A stretch of DNA of 64,000 nt from Shewanella psychrotolerans (GCF_019457595.1 NZ_CP080419.1:2728001-2792000), one strand, 5' to 3'. Counted from the first letter of the stretch, positions 1 through 10,473 are shown. Translations and numbers: made by a program. The notes: generated by a model from the letters alone, not told the origin.

Positions 1-624
1 TAGCAACTGAGCTAACGCACCAGCCGCCATAGGACCACGCCAAACAGCAGCTTCATCGCCACCTAACATAAAACCGATTGACTGCGCAGCGATACCGTGA
101 GCACTGGCCGCGGTCATCATTTTGCCATCTGGAGATACCGGATTAAAATCTGGCACACCTAACATAATAGGAATTGAAGGGCCATAAATATCGGCATCTA
201 AGATACCAACTTTGGCACCTTCGGCCGCTAACGCCAACGCAAGATTAACTGCGGTAGTCGACTTCCCTACACCGCCCTTTCCGGATGCAACAGCAATAAC
301 TTGTTTCACATTCGGCAATGGCTCCACTGCACCAGAAGAGATAGTCGCAGGCTGAAAGTCAATTTCACACTCCACTTCATCAATGGCGTCGAGTACGGCT
401 AGCTTGTTGGTGATTGTCATAACCGTGTCACGATATTGTGTCTGACAAGGATAGGGATAACACAATCCAAGTAGCAAACGCTTGCCTTCAATATCGAGCT
501 TGGTCACACAACCTGCTGTCACTAAACCTTGCTGCAAATTTGGATCTTGATATGCGTCTAAAATGGCCAAAACTGGCCCGAGAAGATCATCACTAAGGTG
601 ATAATTATGAGAAGCTGAAGACAA
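1..624 (-). CDS. apbC: Mrp/ApbC-family Fe-S cluster carrier ATPase (partial, C-terminus outside window)
   Basis: Cytosolic P-loop ATPase of the Mrp/NBP35 family, which binds and transfers Fe-S clusters to apoproteins. The visible 208 residues hold an N-terminal MIP18/DUF59-like domain (about residues 5-90) and then the deviant Walker A GKGGVGKST near residue 115, followed by the DADIYGPS segment typical of the family. The start is a TTG at 622-624 preceded by AGGGGG eight bases upstream; no ATG in frame fits. It is divergent from metG, the same arrangement as in E. coli. The gene runs off the left edge, so the C-terminal CxxC cluster motif cannot be checked. Confidence 0.93.
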   Translation of the reverse strand, partial: MSSASHNYHLSDDLLGPVLAILDAYQDPNLQQGLVTAGCVTKLDIEGKRLLLGLCYPYPCQTQYRDTVMTITNKLAVLDAIDEVECEIDFQPATISSGAVEPLPNVKQVIAVASGKGGVGKSTTAVNLALALAAEGAKVGILDADIYGPSIPIMLGVPDFNPVSPDGKMMTAASAHGIAAQSIGFMLGGDEAAVWRGPMAAGALAQLL

Positions 625-783
625 AACGACTACCCCCTGAATTTAATTTGGCTAAGTGTATCAGAAATTCTGACAATATTCGGGTAGATTTAGCTCAGTT
701 AAAGCAGCTTTTGGTGAAACTTATGCAATGATCGGTTAGTATCTATGCCATTCTTTTTGGGCACTTACTGATTTTGAGACAAG

Positions 784-2805
784 ATGGCAACTTCACAACG
801 TAAAATTCTCGTGACTAGCGCACTTCCTTATGCCAATGGACCGATCCATTTAGGTCACATGTTGGAATATATTCAAACCGATATTTGGGCTCGCTTCCAA
901 AAGCTGCGTGGACATGAGTGTCATTATATTTGCGCCGACGATGCCCACGGCACACCGATTATGTTGAAGGCGCAACAACTAGGTATTGCACCAGAAGAGA
1001 TGATTGCTCAAGTACAAAAAGAGCATCAACAAGACTTTGCTGACTTCAATATTGAATTCGATAACTTCCATAGCACTCACAGCGATGAGAACCGCGCATT
1101 AGCGACGGAGATTTATCTCAAGCTACGCGACGGTGGTTACATAAAATCGAGAACGATTTCGCAACTATTCGATCCAGAAAAGTCGATGTTCCTTCCCGAT
1201 CGTTTTGTCAAAGGCACTTGCCCTAAGTGTAAGTCTGTCGACCAATATGGCGATAACTGTGACAGCTGCGGTGCAACCTACAGCCCAACAGATCTAATCG
1301 ATCCAAAGTCTGCCGTATCGGGCGCTACGCCGATAATGAAAGACAGTGAGCACTTCTTTTTTGACCTTCCTGCGTTTGAAGGCATGCTTAAAGAGTGGAC
1401 TCGCTCAGGCTCGTTGCAACAAGAGATGGCGAACAAATTAGGCGAATGGTTCGACCAAGGCTTGCAACAGTGGGATATTAGTCGTGACGCTCCCTACTTC
1501 GGCTTTGAGATCCCTGATGCGCCAGGTAAGTTTTTCTACGTATGGTTAGATGCACCTATCGGCTACATGGGATCATTTAAAAACCTTTGCGACAAGCGTG
1601 AAGGCCTCAACTTCGACGAGTTTTGGGGGAAAGATTCTACCGCTGAGATTTATCACTTTATCGGTAAAGACATTGTCTACTTCCATAGCCTATTCTGGCC
1701 AGCGATGCTCGAAGGTGCCGATTTCCGCAAACCCAACAGCGTGTATGCTCATGGTTATGTCACCGTCAATGGCGCAAAAATGTCAAAATCTAAAGGGACC
1801 TTTATTAAAGCTCGTACCTATTTAGATAATTTGAATCCTGAATATCTTCGTTATTACTACGCTGCAAAATTAAGTAGCCGTATTGATGATTTAGATCTGA
1901 ACTTGGAAGATTTTGCGCAACGAGTAAACTCAGACCTTGTTGGCAAATTAGTGAACTTAGCCTCTCGTACCGCAGGATTCATCAGCAAACGCTTTGATGG
2001 CAAGTTAGCCAAAGTGACTGATCAATCATTAGCTGAAGCCTTCTTAGCCAAACAAGAAACGATCGCTCAATTTTACGAAACTCGCGAGTTTGGTAAGGCG
2101 ATGCGCGAAATTATGGCGCTAGCCGACATCGCCAATGGTTTTGTTGCCGATGCAGCGCCGTGGCAGCTAGTTAAGCAAGAAGACAAACAAGATGAAGCAC
2201 ATCAGGTCTGCAGTAATGCACTTAACCTGTTCCGAATTTTGGTCACTTACCTTAAGCCAGTGCTACCCAAACTGGCTAAAGACGTAGAAGGCTTCCTGCA
2301 GTTAGAGCTCACTTGGAACGACTTAGGCCGTGATCTAGCAGGGCATCAAATTGCACCATTCAAAGCACTAATGCAGCGCGTTGAAATGAAAAACATCGAA
2401 GCGATCATCGAAGCCTCTACCGAAAACTTACAAGTTACCGAGGCGCCAAAGAGTCAGCTAGATCTTGACCCAATAAGCGAAGAGATAAGTTTTGATGATT
2501 TCGCCAAGCTCGACTTACGTATTGCGCGTATCGCAAAAGCTGAGCATGTGCCTGAAGCGAACAAGTTGCTGAAACTGCAACTTGATCTAGGCGGCGAAAC
2601 CAAGCAAGTCTTTGCAGGGATAAAGTCAGCTTACGCACCTGAAGATCTTGAAGGTAAACTTACCGTGATGGTCGCAAACCTTGCACCGCGTAAGATGCGT
2701 TTTGGCATGTCGGAAGGTATGGTACTTGCGGCGGGTCCAGGAAAGAAAGACTTGTGGATTTTAGAGCCACACGAAGGTGCTCAGCCAGGTATGCGTGTTA
2801 AGTAA
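784..2805 (+). CDS. metG: Methionyl-tRNA synthetase
   Basis: Charges tRNA-Met with methionine in the cytosol; class Ia synthetase of 673 residues. Visible landmarks are the HIGH-type motif HLGH near residue 22, a zinc knuckle CPKC...CDSC near residues 143-160, the KMSKSKGT signature near residue 333, and a C-terminal tRNA-binding (EMAP II-like OB-fold) domain from about residue 570 ([14 protein letters not shown]). The appended C-terminal domain makes this the long, dimeric form. It starts at ATG 784 and is followed by a strong rho-independent terminator. Confidence 0.98.
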   Translation: MATSQRKILVTSALPYANGPIHLGHMLEYIQTDIWARFQKLRGHECHYICADDAHGTPIMLKAQQLGIAPEEMIAQVQKEHQQDFADFNIEFDNFHSTHSDENRALATEIYLKLRDGGYIKSRTISQLFDPEKSMFLPDRFVKGTCPKCKSVDQYGDNCDSCGATYSPTDLIDPKSAVSGATPIMKDSEHFFFDLPAFEGMLKEWTRSGSLQQEMANKLGEWFDQGLQQWDISRDAPYFGFEIPDAPGKFFYVWLDAPIGYMGSFKNLCDKREGLNFDEFWGKDSTAEIYHFIGKDIVYFHSLFWPAMLEGADFRKPNSVYAHGYVTVNGAKMSKSKGTFIKARTYLDNLNPEYLRYYYAAKLSSRIDDLDLNLEDFAQRVNSDLVGKLVNLASRTAGFISKRFDGKLAKVTDQSLAEAFLAKQETIAQFYETREFGKAMREIMALADIANGFVADAAPWQLVKQEDKQDEAHQVCSNALNLFRILVTYLKPVLPKLAKDVEGFLQLELTWNDLGRDLAGHQIAPFKALMQRVEMKNIEAIIEASTENLQVTEAPKSQLDLDPISEEISFDDFAKLDLRIARIAKAEHVPEANKLLKLQLDLGGETKQVFAGIKSAYAPEDLEGKLTVMVANLAPRKMRFGMSEGMVLAAGPGKKDLWILEPHEGAQPGMRVK

Positions 2806-2947
2806 TATCACTTAACGGCATCAACGAATACGGTATCAAGTAAAAACCACTTTCATCGAAGGTGGCTTTGATTGACGCCTAACCTATAAGGCTAACACTG
2901 ATCAGTTAAGAAAAATGACCAGTTGAACGATCTTCTAGTTAGATGAA

Positions 2948-2981
2948 AATCCCCTCAAACATTATGTTTGAGGGGATTTTT
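2948..2981 (+). terminator. Rho-independent terminator after metG
   Basis: A perfect inverted repeat ATCCCCTCAAACAT / ATGTTTGAGGGGAT is followed by a T-run. It lies about 140 bases after the metG stop and may work in both directions, because the convergent small ORF ends at 2980. Confidence 0.85.
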
Positions 2982-3126
2982 ATATTAGCTCATTGGCTAA
3001 TTGATGATGTTGATGGCTTTGCTGCCCCAGATCCACTCGCACTTTTCCAAAAAGAGCTTCCGCGCTTGATAAAACCAACAAAACAAGCATAGAAGACCAA
3101 AGTGACCCGCTAAGTAACTGCTCCAT
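2980..3126 (-). CDS. Possible 48-residue membrane protein
   Basis: An ATG-initiated reading frame of 48 residues (start MEQLLSGSLWSS, end HQLANELI) that I do not recognise. Residues 6-25 are hydrophobic (WSSMLVLLVLSS) and could form one membrane helix; the C-terminal half is polar with a His-rich stretch (QSHQHHQ). A weak AAGG lies about nine bases before the ATG. The stop overlaps the T-run of the metG terminator. No homology is claimed: it could be a real small protein or chance, and conservation would decide. Confidence 0.35.
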   Translation of the reverse strand: MEQLLSGSLWSSMLVLLVLSSAEALFGKVRVDLGQQSHQHHQLANELI

Positions 3127-3161
3127 ATCGTCGTGCCTTAAAGATATTCACAACATCAGAT

Positions 3162-3209
3162 CTCCTAGGATGGAGGGAATGCCTTAAGTATGAAGGGAAC
3201 ATACAAGGC
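3162..3209. repeat. Two-hairpin intergenic repeat, copy A
   Basis: CTCC-TAGGAT-GGAG forms a short hairpin; GGAATGCC follows, and then a second hairpin GCCTT(AA)GTATG / CATACAAGGC. A second copy with the same conserved GGAGGGAATGCC core and identical spacing lies at 13974-14020 with a different, compensated stem. Copy A sits between the small ORF and ppsA. Confidence 0.6.
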
Positions 3210-3304
3210 CTTGTTGTTTACAACAAGTGAAGAGCATAGTTGAGCGAGGATTGAACTAGAGTCAAACTCGTTAACACTGCATCAAAAATGCTAATACTCA
3301 CCTG

Positions 3305-3406
3305 TTAGGCGTGTTTTACCCTCCCACTGATGTGGTACGCAATAGCTTCACCGAGTGTAATACCGAAAAAGCAAAGGAGAATGCGGGGACGAATAAAGCG
3401 CTACAT
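3305..3406 (-). pseudogene. Possible remnant: ATG followed at once by an amber codon, then 32 open codons
   Basis: On the minus strand ATG at 3406-3404 is followed directly by TAG and then by an open frame reading RFIRPRILLCFFGITLGEAI and onward to a TAA at 3305. The peptide has a plausible membrane segment. One base change (TAG to AAG) would restore a 33-residue protein beginning MKRFIRPR. No good ribosome binding site is visible. It is reported only as a possible decayed small gene; chance is a fair alternative. Confidence 0.15.
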
Positions 3407-3416
3407 GGCCTGAACG

Positions 3417-3446
3417 AAAAAACGGCCCAAATCAAGGACCGTTTAA
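3417..3446 (-). terminator. Rho-independent terminator downstream of ppsA
   Basis: Read on the minus strand, AACGGTCC-TTGATTT-GGGCCGTT is followed by TTTTTT. It lies about 100 bases beyond the ppsA stop. Between it and ppsA (3447-3545) an inverted repeat GCTAAGTC / GACTTAGC is also visible. Confidence 0.7.
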
Positions 3447-3545
3447 ATAAGTAAGACTCGCTAAGTCTTAGCACTCTACACATCTTAGGTGATAGGACTT
3501 AGCTAAAAAGCGGCTTTTTTAATTAAACTCACAAACCGCAATTAT

Positions 3546-5915
3546 TTATGCGTGATTATTGCCTAAATATAGCCAAGTATCGATCACGGTATCAGGGTTT
3601 AACGACACAGTATCAATGCCTTGCTCAACTAACCATGCAGCAAAGTCAGCGTGGTCTGATGGGCCTTGACCACAAATGCCAACGTAAGCACCTTTAGCTT
3701 TAGCCGATTTAATTGCCATCGCCAACAGGGCTTTAACCGCAGGATTACGCTCATCAAATAGATGACTGATAATACCCGAGTCACGATCAAGACCTAGCGT
3801 TAGCTGAGTTAAATCATTTGAACCGATTGAGAAGCCATCGAAATACTCAAGGAACTGATCGGCAAGCAATGCATTAGATGGAAGCTCACACATCATGATG
3901 ACGCGAAGACCATCTTTACCACGCTCAAGTCCTTGCTCTTTAAGTAGCTCAATCACCTGTGCAGCTTCTTCAAGGGTACGTACGAATGGGATCATGATCT
4001 CAACGTTAGTCAGACCCATCTCACCGCGCACACGCTTAATCGCTTCACACTCAAGGGCGAAACAGTCACGGAACGACTCTGAGATATAACGGCTTGCACC
4101 GCGGAAGCCCAGCATTGGGTTCTCTTCTTCTGGCTCGTAACGGTCACCACCGACTAAGTTTGCGTACTCGTTAGACTTAAAGTCTGACATACGTACAATC
4201 ACTTTCTTAGGATGGAAAGCCGATGCGATAGTCGCAATACCTTCAACCAGACGCGCCACGTAATATTCAACAGGTGATTCATAACCTGCGATCATCTCGT
4301 GGATCTCTTGTTGCAGTTCAGCAGTTTGGTCGTTGAACTCAAGCAAAGCTTTAGGGTGAATACCGATCATGCGGTTAATAATGAACTCAAGACGCGCTAG
4401 ACCCACACCTTCATTAGGCAGACGAGCAAAGTCGAATGCTCTATCAGGGTTGCCCACGTTCATCATGATCTTCATTGGCAGATCAGGCATAGAATCGACA
4501 CGTGATGACATCACTTCGAAATCTTGGATACCTTCGTAGATGAAACCTGTGTCACCTTCGGCACAAGATACTGTCACCTGTTGACCATGCTTAATCTTGT
4601 CCGTGATATCACCACAACCCACTACCGCTGGAACACCAAGCTCACGAGCGATAATCGCAGCATGACAAGTACGACCACCGCGGTTTGTAACAATCGCACT
4701 GGCGCGCTTCATGATAGGTTCCCAATCGGGGTCGGTCATGTCGGTAACCAGTACATCACCTTCTTCGATTTGATCCATATCTTCGATAGAAGCCAGTACT
4801 TTAGCAGTACCGTTACCAATCTTATGACCAATTGAGCGACCTTCACCAATGACATCGCCTTTCGTCTTAAGACTGTAACGTTCGATTAGTTGTACATCTT
4901 CACGTGAGCGAACGGTTTCAGGACGCGCCTGAACAATATAAAGCTTGCCATCATTGCCATCTTTAGCCCACTCGATGTCCATTGGTCGACCGTAGTGCTT
5001 TTCGATAACCATCGCTTGCTTAGCAAGTTCCATCACTTCTTCATCATTGATTGAGAAGTGACGACGCTTGTCTGCAGCAACATCTTCTATCTTAACTTGT
5101 TTACCATGATTTAAGTCATCAGAGTAAACCATCTGAATAAGCTTGCTACCGATGTTACGGCGCACAACGGCCTTATGACCCGCAGTTAAACTTGGCTTGT
5201 GTACGTAGAACTCATCAGGATTCACTGCGCCCTGTACTACCATTTCACCTAAGCCAAATGATGAAGTAATAAATACCACGTCGTTGTTACCCGACTCAGT
5301 ATCCATAGTGAACATTACACCTGATGCAGCGGTATCAGAGCGAACCATACGCTGTACACCGGCAGAAAGCGCTACGCCTTTATGATCGTAACCTTGGTGC
5401 ACACGGTATGAGATAGCTCGGTCATTAAATAACGATGCAAATACGTGCTTAATCGCTACTAATACAGAATCAAATCCTTTCACGTTTAGGAAAGTTTCTT
5501 GCTGACCCGCAAAAGAAGCATCTGGCATATCTTCGGCTGTCGCTGAAGAACGCACCGCGAAAGACGCATCTTGAGTTTCAGAGGAAAGCTTGTCGTACGA
5601 CTCACGTACAACCTGCTCAAATTCGGTATGGAATGGGGTGTCGATAACCCATTGTCTGATCTGTGCACCGGCTGCCGCGAGTGCATTCACGTCATCGACA
5701 TCTAGAGAATCTAGAATGTCGTATATCTTCTGGTTAAGTCCACTTTGTTCAAGAAACTCATTGAACGCAAAAGAGGTGGTAGCAAATCCACCAGGCACTT
5801 GAACACCTGCATTAGCTAGATTGCTGATCATCTCCCCAAGAGAAGCGTTTTTACCGCCGACCTTGTTGACGTCACCCATGCCTAATTCTTGATACCAGAG
5901 TACATATTGCTGCAC
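3546..5915 (-). CDS. ppsA: Phosphoenolpyruvate synthase
   Basis: Converts pyruvate, ATP and water to PEP, AMP and phosphate, the entry step of gluconeogenesis from C3 acids. The 789 residues match the usual length. The N-terminal ATP-grasp/PPDK-type nucleotide domain begins with [11 protein letters not shown]. The central phosphohistidine swivel has [14 protein letters not shown] with the catalytic His near residue 417. The C-terminal PEP-binding TIM barrel carries the conserved CGQGPSDH. It is divergent from ppsR, whose product is expected to control it by reversible phosphorylation next to that His. Confidence 0.98.
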   Translation of the reverse strand: MQQYVLWYQELGMGDVNKVGGKNASLGEMISNLANAGVQVPGGFATTSFAFNEFLEQSGLNQKIYDILDSLDVDDVNALAAAGAQIRQWVIDTPFHTEFEQVVRESYDKLSSETQDASFAVRSSATAEDMPDASFAGQQETFLNVKGFDSVLVAIKHVFASLFNDRAISYRVHQGYDHKGVALSAGVQRMVRSDTAASGVMFTMDTESGNNDVVFITSSFGLGEMVVQGAVNPDEFYVHKPSLTAGHKAVVRRNIGSKLIQMVYSDDLNHGKQVKIEDVAADKRRHFSINDEEVMELAKQAMVIEKHYGRPMDIEWAKDGNDGKLYIVQARPETVRSREDVQLIERYSLKTKGDVIGEGRSIGHKIGNGTAKVLASIEDMDQIEEGDVLVTDMTDPDWEPIMKRASAIVTNRGGRTCHAAIIARELGVPAVVGCGDITDKIKHGQQVTVSCAEGDTGFIYEGIQDFEVMSSRVDSMPDLPMKIMMNVGNPDRAFDFARLPNEGVGLARLEFIINRMIGIHPKALLEFNDQTAELQQEIHEMIAGYESPVEYYVARLVEGIATIASAFHPKKVIVRMSDFKSNEYANLVGGDRYEPEEENPMLGFRGASRYISESFRDCFALECEAIKRVRGEMGLTNVEIMIPFVRTLEEAAQVIELLKEQGLERGKDGLRVIMMCELPSNALLADQFLEYFDGFSIGSNDLTQLTLGLDRDSGIISHLFDERNPAVKALLAMAIKSAKAKGAYVGICGQGPSDHADFAAWLVEQGIDTVSLNPDTVIDTWLYLGNNHA

Positions 5916-6041
5916 AGTTCTATCTCCGCAAGTTTATTTCAGTGTGGCCCCTTCACAGGAGGGCAGCGGCATTTTACACTCCACAGCAAGAAGCGTAAAT
6001 GTATAATTTTATTTGTAATTTTATTACTACAAGAGGTCGAA

Positions 6042-6854
6042 ATGTTACGTAAAGTCTTTTATATATCAGATGGGACGGCGATCACGGCCGAGGTGTTTGG
6101 TCATGCGGTTTTGTCTCAGTTTCCTGTTGAGTTTGAGGCGCTTACTATTCCGTTCGTAGAAACAACTCAGAAAGCTGAAGCTGTAAAGAAGCAAATAAAT
6201 GATTGTTTTATTACAACAGGCGAAAGGCCACTGGTGTTCCATTCTATCGTCAAACCAGAAATTAGAGACATCATATATAGTAGCGAATGTATCGATTATG
6301 ACTTTTTGAACACGTTCGTTGCGCCATTAGAGGAACAATTAGGAATAAAAGCGAGCCCCGTTGTCCACCGAACCCATGGTAAAGCGAATCATAGTTATGA
6401 AGCACGTATCGATGCCATTAACTACGCCATGGAGAACGATGACGGCCAAACACTGAAACATATCGATAAAGCAGACATCGTTTTACTCGGCGTTTCTCGC
6501 TGCGGCAAGACCCCCAGCAGCCTTTACTTATCAATGCAGTTTGGTATCAAAGCCGCTAACTACCCGTTTATCGAAGATGATATGGATAACCTTAAGCTAC
6601 CAGATGTCCTCAAAAAGAATAAGCACAAACTATTTGGTCTAACCATCGATCCGGTACGTTTACATGAGATCCGTCAAAGCCGAATGGAAAATAGTCGCTA
6701 CTCCTCATTACGGCAATGTCGTATCGAAGTAAAAGAGGTAGAGATGATGTACAAGCGTGAACGTATCCCGTTCGTCAACACGACTAATCACTCGGTAGAA
6801 GAGATTGCCACCAAGATATTAGAAAAAACAGGTCTGGAACGTCATATGTTTTAA
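6042..6854 (+). CDS. ppsR: PEP synthase regulatory protein (kinase/pyrophosphorylase, DUF299)
   Basis: Bifunctional regulator that inactivates PEP synthase by ADP-dependent phosphorylation and reactivates it by Pi-dependent dephosphorylation. The 270-residue product starts [17 protein letters not shown], the usual family N-terminus, and carries the P-loop-like [11 protein letters not shown] near residue 151. I chose ATG 6042, preceded by AAGAGGT; an open frame extends upstream to 5889 but overlaps the ppsA start. It is divergent from its target ppsA, 126 bases apart. Confidence 0.96.
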   Translation: MLRKVFYISDGTAITAEVFGHAVLSQFPVEFEALTIPFVETTQKAEAVKKQINDCFITTGERPLVFHSIVKPEIRDIIYSSECIDYDFLNTFVAPLEEQLGIKASPVVHRTHGKANHSYEARIDAINYAMENDDGQTLKHIDKADIVLLGVSRCGKTPSSLYLSMQFGIKAANYPFIEDDMDNLKLPDVLKKNKHKLFGLTIDPVRLHEIRQSRMENSRYSSLRQCRIEVKEVEMMYKRERIPFVNTTNHSVEEIATKILEKTGLERHMF

Positions 6855-7001
6855 TCTCCCCCAAATCGAGGCGATATAGCGGCTTATCGAGTCGCTTATC
6901 TGGCGTCAATTATTGGCTTATTTGCCCCATTGAAATGCACAGTCTGCAAGAATTCGCGAAATTTTCACGATTTAAGCGCTGTGCAGCTAGCAACTATTCG
7001 T

Positions 7002-7007
7002 TATAAT
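7002..7007 (+). promoter_or_regulatory. Probable -10 element of the aroH promoter
   Basis: TATAAT lies 46 bases before the aroH ATG. No good -35 hexamer is visible at 16-18 bases, so the promoter may need an activator or have a weak -35. Confidence 0.4.
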
Positions 7008-7053
7008 CCGAGGCAATAAGGCGAAATGCCAAGACAAACGCTCGGTATATTGA

Positions 7054-8115
7054 ATGACCATTAAAACAGACGAATTACGCACCACATTATTATGCAAGGC
7101 CATTTCACCTGCAAAACTCGCATCTGAATACCCGCTTACTCAAGACGCTGCTGATTACTTGGTACAACAACGACGTGAAGTTGAAGCCATTCTTACTGGT
7201 GAAGATCAACGCTTGTTGGTGATTATTGGCCCTTGCTCTATTCATGACACTCAAGCCGCTATCGACTATGCAAAACGCTTAGCTGTATTACATCAAGAGC
7301 TAAAAGATGATCTTTGCATCTTAATGCGGGTCTATTTTGAAAAGCCGCGCACTACAGTGGGTTGGAAAGGTTTAATCTCTGATCCAGATCTCGATGGCAG
7401 CTTTAATGCCAACAAAGGCCTTCGTTTAGCGCGCCACCTATTACAACAAATAACTGAACTCAAGTTACCTATTGCGACCGAATTCCTTGATATGGTTAAT
7501 GGTCAATACATCGCCGACCTTATCACTTGGGGTGCTGTAGGCGCTCGCACCACTGAAAGCCAAATTCACCGGGAGATGGCCTCGGCACTTTCTTGTCCTG
7601 TTGGCTTCAAAAACGGAACAGACGGTAACATCAACATAGCTATTGATGCAGTGCGCGCCGCAAAAGAGCCACATATCTTCTATTCCCCGGATAAAGATGG
7701 TGCAATGGCGGTGTACCGCACCAGCGGTAACCCCTATGGCCACATTATTCTACGTGGTGGTAAACAACCTAACTATCATGCCGATGACGTTAATGCAGCC
7801 GCTGAGCAGTTAACTAAGGTCGGTTTGTCTCACCGTATGGTGGTTGATTTTAGTCATGGTAACAGCCAAAAGAAGCACAAAAATCAATTAATTGTCGCCA
7901 AAAATATTATCGAGCAACTAGAGCAAGGTTCGACTGCCGTTGCGGGTATTATGGCTGAAAGCTTCCTTGAAGAGGGAAATCAAAAGGTTGTTACTGGTGA
8001 ACCACTGATCTATGGCAAAAGTATCACTGATGCCTGTTTGCATTGGGAAGACTCAGAGCAATTACTACGTGATTTAGCTAAAGCATCACGAGCACGCATC
8101 AATAAACTAGCTTGA
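7054..8115 (+). CDS. aroH: DAHP synthase, AroH (tryptophan-sensitive) type
   Basis: Condenses PEP with erythrose 4-phosphate to DAHP, the first step of the shikimate pathway, in the cytosol. The 353 residues carry the class I signatures IGPCSIHD, RVYFEKPRTTVGWKG, GARTTESQIHREMASALSCP and VDFSHGN. Several stretches match E. coli AroH better than AroG or AroF as I recall them (the N-terminal TDELRT, EFLDMVNGQYIADLI, SPDKDGAM, PNYHADDV). The Trp-sensitive assignment rests on this resemblance and not on an identified allosteric residue. An inverted repeat, AAACTAGCT / AGCTAGTTT, straddles the stop codon, and a terminator follows. Confidence 0.93.
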   Translation: MTIKTDELRTTLLCKAISPAKLASEYPLTQDAADYLVQQRREVEAILTGEDQRLLVIIGPCSIHDTQAAIDYAKRLAVLHQELKDDLCILMRVYFEKPRTTVGWKGLISDPDLDGSFNANKGLRLARHLLQQITELKLPIATEFLDMVNGQYIADLITWGAVGARTTESQIHREMASALSCPVGFKNGTDGNINIAIDAVRAAKEPHIFYSPDKDGAMAVYRTSGNPYGHIILRGGKQPNYHADDVNAAAEQLTKVGLSHRMVVDFSHGNSQKKHKNQLIVAKNIIEQLEQGSTAVAGIMAESFLEEGNQKVVTGEPLIYGKSITDACLHWEDSEQLLRDLAKASRARINKLA

Positions 8116-8158
8116 TATGAGCTAGTTTAACCACAAAATGTCATCCACACCTTTAATA

Positions 8159-8192
8159 ATAAAGGCTTCAGCAATGAAGCCTTTATGTTTTT
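8159..8192 (+). terminator. Terminator after aroH
   Basis: TAAAGGCTTCA-GCAA-TGAAGCCTTTA followed by TGTTTTT. It separates aroH from the thioesterase gene. Confidence 0.8.
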
Positions 8193-8216
8193 AATGCAGA
8201 ACCTTAAGGTTGCCGT

Positions 8217-8642
8217 ATGCCCCTAACTAACATTCAATCTCCTTATTCTGACGCTATTTTAGCGCGCATAGAGCAATCTGAAGCGCGCGTAATAAAAGCC
8301 ATATTTCCCTCGATCACCAACCACCACAACACCCTTTTTGGCGGCGAAGCGTTAGCTTGGATGGACGAAACTGCGTTTATCGCTGCAACCCGTTTTTGTC
8401 GCAAAGCTTTAGTCACTGTCAGTTCAGATAGAATTGATTTCAATAAAGCGATTCCAGCAGGAACCCTTGCAGAAATCATCGCTAAGGTGATTCATGTAGG
8501 CAATACATCACTCAAAGTTGAGGTTAATATTTTCGTTGAGGATATGTATCAAGATAAGCGAGAACATGCCATTCGTGGCGTATTCACCTTTGTTGCAGTC
8601 GACGCTGATCGCAAACCAACAAAAGTGTGGACACAAGAATAA
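8217..8642 (+). CDS. Acyl-CoA thioesterase, hotdog fold (YciA-like)
   Basis: Hydrolyses acyl-CoA thioesters. The 141 residues show the hotdog signature HHNTLFGGEALAWMDETAF with the catalytic Asp (residue about 49), then VTVSSDRIDF and the C-terminal FTFVAVD strand seen in YciA/BACH-type enzymes. The start ATG 8217 is preceded by AAGG. It stands alone between two intergenic gaps; the natural substrate cannot be told from sequence. Confidence 0.85.
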   Translation: MPLTNIQSPYSDAILARIEQSEARVIKAIFPSITNHHNTLFGGEALAWMDETAFIAATRFCRKALVTVSSDRIDFNKAIPAGTLAEIIAKVIHVGNTSLKVEVNIFVEDMYQDKREHAIRGVFTFVAVDADRKPTKVWTQE

Positions 8643-8759
8643 GCATCTCTTGTGCAATCGTATTTTTAGTCAGGCGAATCGAACGATAACCCCCTGCTAA
8701 GCAAGAGGTAAGGATACCTCTTTTATCTCTTTCAATATGCCATTCTACAAGCAAACGTA

Positions 8760-8775
8760 TTAGACTAAAGTCTAA
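8760..8775. promoter_or_regulatory. Palindromic operator upstream of the response regulator gene (site 1 of 3)
   Basis: TTAGAC-TAAA-GTCTAA is a perfect 6+6 inverted repeat with a 4-base spacer, centred about 125 bases before the regulator ATG. The same motif occurs upstream of acs and of the porin gene. I infer it is the binding site of the regulator itself, which would mean autoregulation. Confidence 0.55.
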
Positions 8776-8892
8776 CTAGCGCGATAATTAATCAGAAAAG
8801 CAATGCCTAGGGCATAAAATTCATAGAATAATACGCCAGTTATCTGTTACATTGAGTTTATCTTCAAGTGCAACAAAGATAATCAAAAAGCA

Positions 8893-9552
8893 ATGAAGCT
8901 AGAAAATTTAAATATCATCATCGCAGATGATCACCCCTTATTTAGAAATGCTCTACGTCAGGCGCTCAGTGGCTCTTTTGCCAATACCAATTGGTTTGAA
9001 GCCGATAGTGCGGATGCATTGCAAGCATTGTTAGAACAAACTGAAACCAATTACGATATGGTTTTGCTTGATCTGCAAATGCCTGGATCACATGGTTATT
9101 CAACCCTGATTCATTTGCGTACTCACTTTCCAGAACTTCCTGTTGTGGTGATTTCAGCTCATGAAGATGCAATGACCATTAGCCGAGCAGTGCATTACGG
9201 CAGCGCTGGGTTTATTCCTAAATCGGCGTCAATGGAGACCCTAGCCGATGCCCTTACAGCGGTACTTTATGGTGATATGTGGCTACCGGAGAATATTGAG
9301 CTACAAGAAATTGATGAAGACGCCACCGATCAAATGGCAACTAAACTAGCCGATCTAACTCCTCAGCAATACAAGGTATTGCAGATGTTTGCCGAAGGCC
9401 TGCTAAATAAACAGATAGCCTATGAGCTAGGCGTTTCAGAGGCGACTATTAAAGCCCATGCAACGGCCATATTTCGTAAACTTGGAGTACGCAATCGCAC
9501 TCAAGCTGTTATCGCCCTTCAACAGCTTGAAATGGATAAAATTGAAATCTAA
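8893..9552 (+). CDS. crbR: LuxR/NarL-family response regulator, CrbR/ErdR-like
   Basis: Two-component transcription factor of 219 residues. The receiver domain has the acidic pair D12-D13, phospho-acceptor D60 (MVLLDLQMPG) and the conserved Lys in GFIPKSAS. The LuxR-type helix-turn-helix runs from about residue 155 (LTPQQYKVLQMFAEGLLNKQIAYEL...). The pattern YGSAGFIPKS and NKQIAYELGVSEATIKAHATAIFRKL resembles the CrbR/ErdR regulators of the acetate switch. No kinase gene is adjacent; the likely partner is the SSS-type sensor at 16786-20208. A shared palindrome supports that link. The family call is firm, the partner assignment is inference. Confidence 0.85.
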   Translation: MKLENLNIIIADDHPLFRNALRQALSGSFANTNWFEADSADALQALLEQTETNYDMVLLDLQMPGSHGYSTLIHLRTHFPELPVVVISAHEDAMTISRAVHYGSAGFIPKSASMETLADALTAVLYGDMWLPENIELQEIDEDATDQMATKLADLTPQQYKVLQMFAEGLLNKQIAYELGVSEATIKAHATAIFRKLGVRNRTQAVIALQQLEMDKIEI

Positions 9553-9587
9553 TCAACTTTATCTCGATGTTTATCAAGAATAATAAA

Positions 9588-9618
9588 TAAAAAAGCCGAA
9601 TTCATATTCGGCTTTTTT
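9588..9618. terminator. Bidirectional terminator between crbR and fghA
   Basis: AAAAAAGCCGAAT-TCAT-ATTCGGCTTTTTT is symmetric, with A and T runs on both sides, and lies between convergent genes. Confidence 0.88.
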
Positions 9619-9627
9619 GTGCGCTTT

Positions 9628-10473
9628 TTATAGCTTCAAATGCTTGGCATGAAACTGCAGATGATCTTCAATAAAACTAGCGATAAAGTAGTAGCTATGA
9701 TCATAACCCTCTTGCATTCGCAATATCAGTGGATACTCATTCATTGCTGCAGCCTCAACTAAGGCATGAGGCTTAAGCTGCTCTTCAAGAAAGTTATCAC
9801 TTGTTCCCTGATCCACCAGCACAGGCAGATCGGTATCGGCGATCTTCATCAGCTCACAGGCATCGTACTCAAGCCAGTCATCACGGTTCTTACCTAAGTA
9901 ATTTACAAATGCCTTCTGTCCCCATGGACAGTTTATCGGATTCACTATCGGACTAAATGCCGATATCGACTGATAGCGCTCAGGATTACGCAGACCAATG
10001 GTTAACGCGCCGTGGCCGCCCATCGAATGCCCAGCGATTGCACGGTCACAGCTCACCGGAAAATGTTGCTCAATCAGATCCGGTAACTCCTTAACCACAT
10101 AGTCATACATCTGATAATGCGCACGCCATGGTGCTTGGGTGGCGTTAACATAAAAACCTGCGCCTAAACCTAGGTCATAGCTTGCATCAGGATCATCAGC
10201 AACCCCTTCTCCACGAGGGCTGGTATCTGGAGCAACAATCGCCATGCCTAGCTCCGCCGCAATACGCATTGCACCTGATTTTTGCATAAAGTTTTCATCA
10301 GTGCAGGTAAGGCCTGATAGCCAGTAAAGTACAGGGACTTTTTGCTCGCTGGCCTGAGGCGGCAGATAAATCGCAAAGCGCATCTGACAATTAAGCACAC
10401 TCGATTGATGTTGATACTGTTTATGCCAACCATCAAAGCTTTTATTACTGCTGATATTTTCTATCGTCATCAT
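9628..10473 (-). CDS. fghA: S-formylglutathione hydrolase
   Basis: Serine esterase that cleaves S-formylglutathione to formate and glutathione, the second step of formaldehyde detoxification. In its 281 residues the nucleophile elbow is GHSMGGHGAL (Ser near 148), the catalytic His is in the C-terminal GYDHSYYFI, and the oxyanion region is WLSGLTCTDENFM. The start ATGATG is preceded by GAGGATAA. It lies 77 bases after frmA on the same strand, so the two probably form an operon. Confidence 0.95.
   Translation of the reverse strand: MMTIENISSNKSFDGWHKQYQHQSSVLNCQMRFAIYLPPQASEQKVPVLYWLSGLTCTDENFMQKSGAMRIAAELGMAIVAPDTSPRGEGVADDPDASYDLGLGAGFYVNATQAPWRAHYQMYDYVVKELPDLIEQHFPVSCDRAIAGHSMGGHGALTIGLRNPERYQSISAFSPIVNPINCPWGQKAFVNYLGKNRDDWLEYDACELMKIADTDLPVLVDQGTSDNFLEEQLKPHALVEAAAMNEYPLILRMQEGYDHSYYFIASFIEDHLQFHAKHLKL

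Noticed and set aside
6961..7010. Possible TrpR operator before aroH
   Set aside because: Only a partial half-site (AGCTAGC) is present; it does not match the two-half operator of TrpR well enough.
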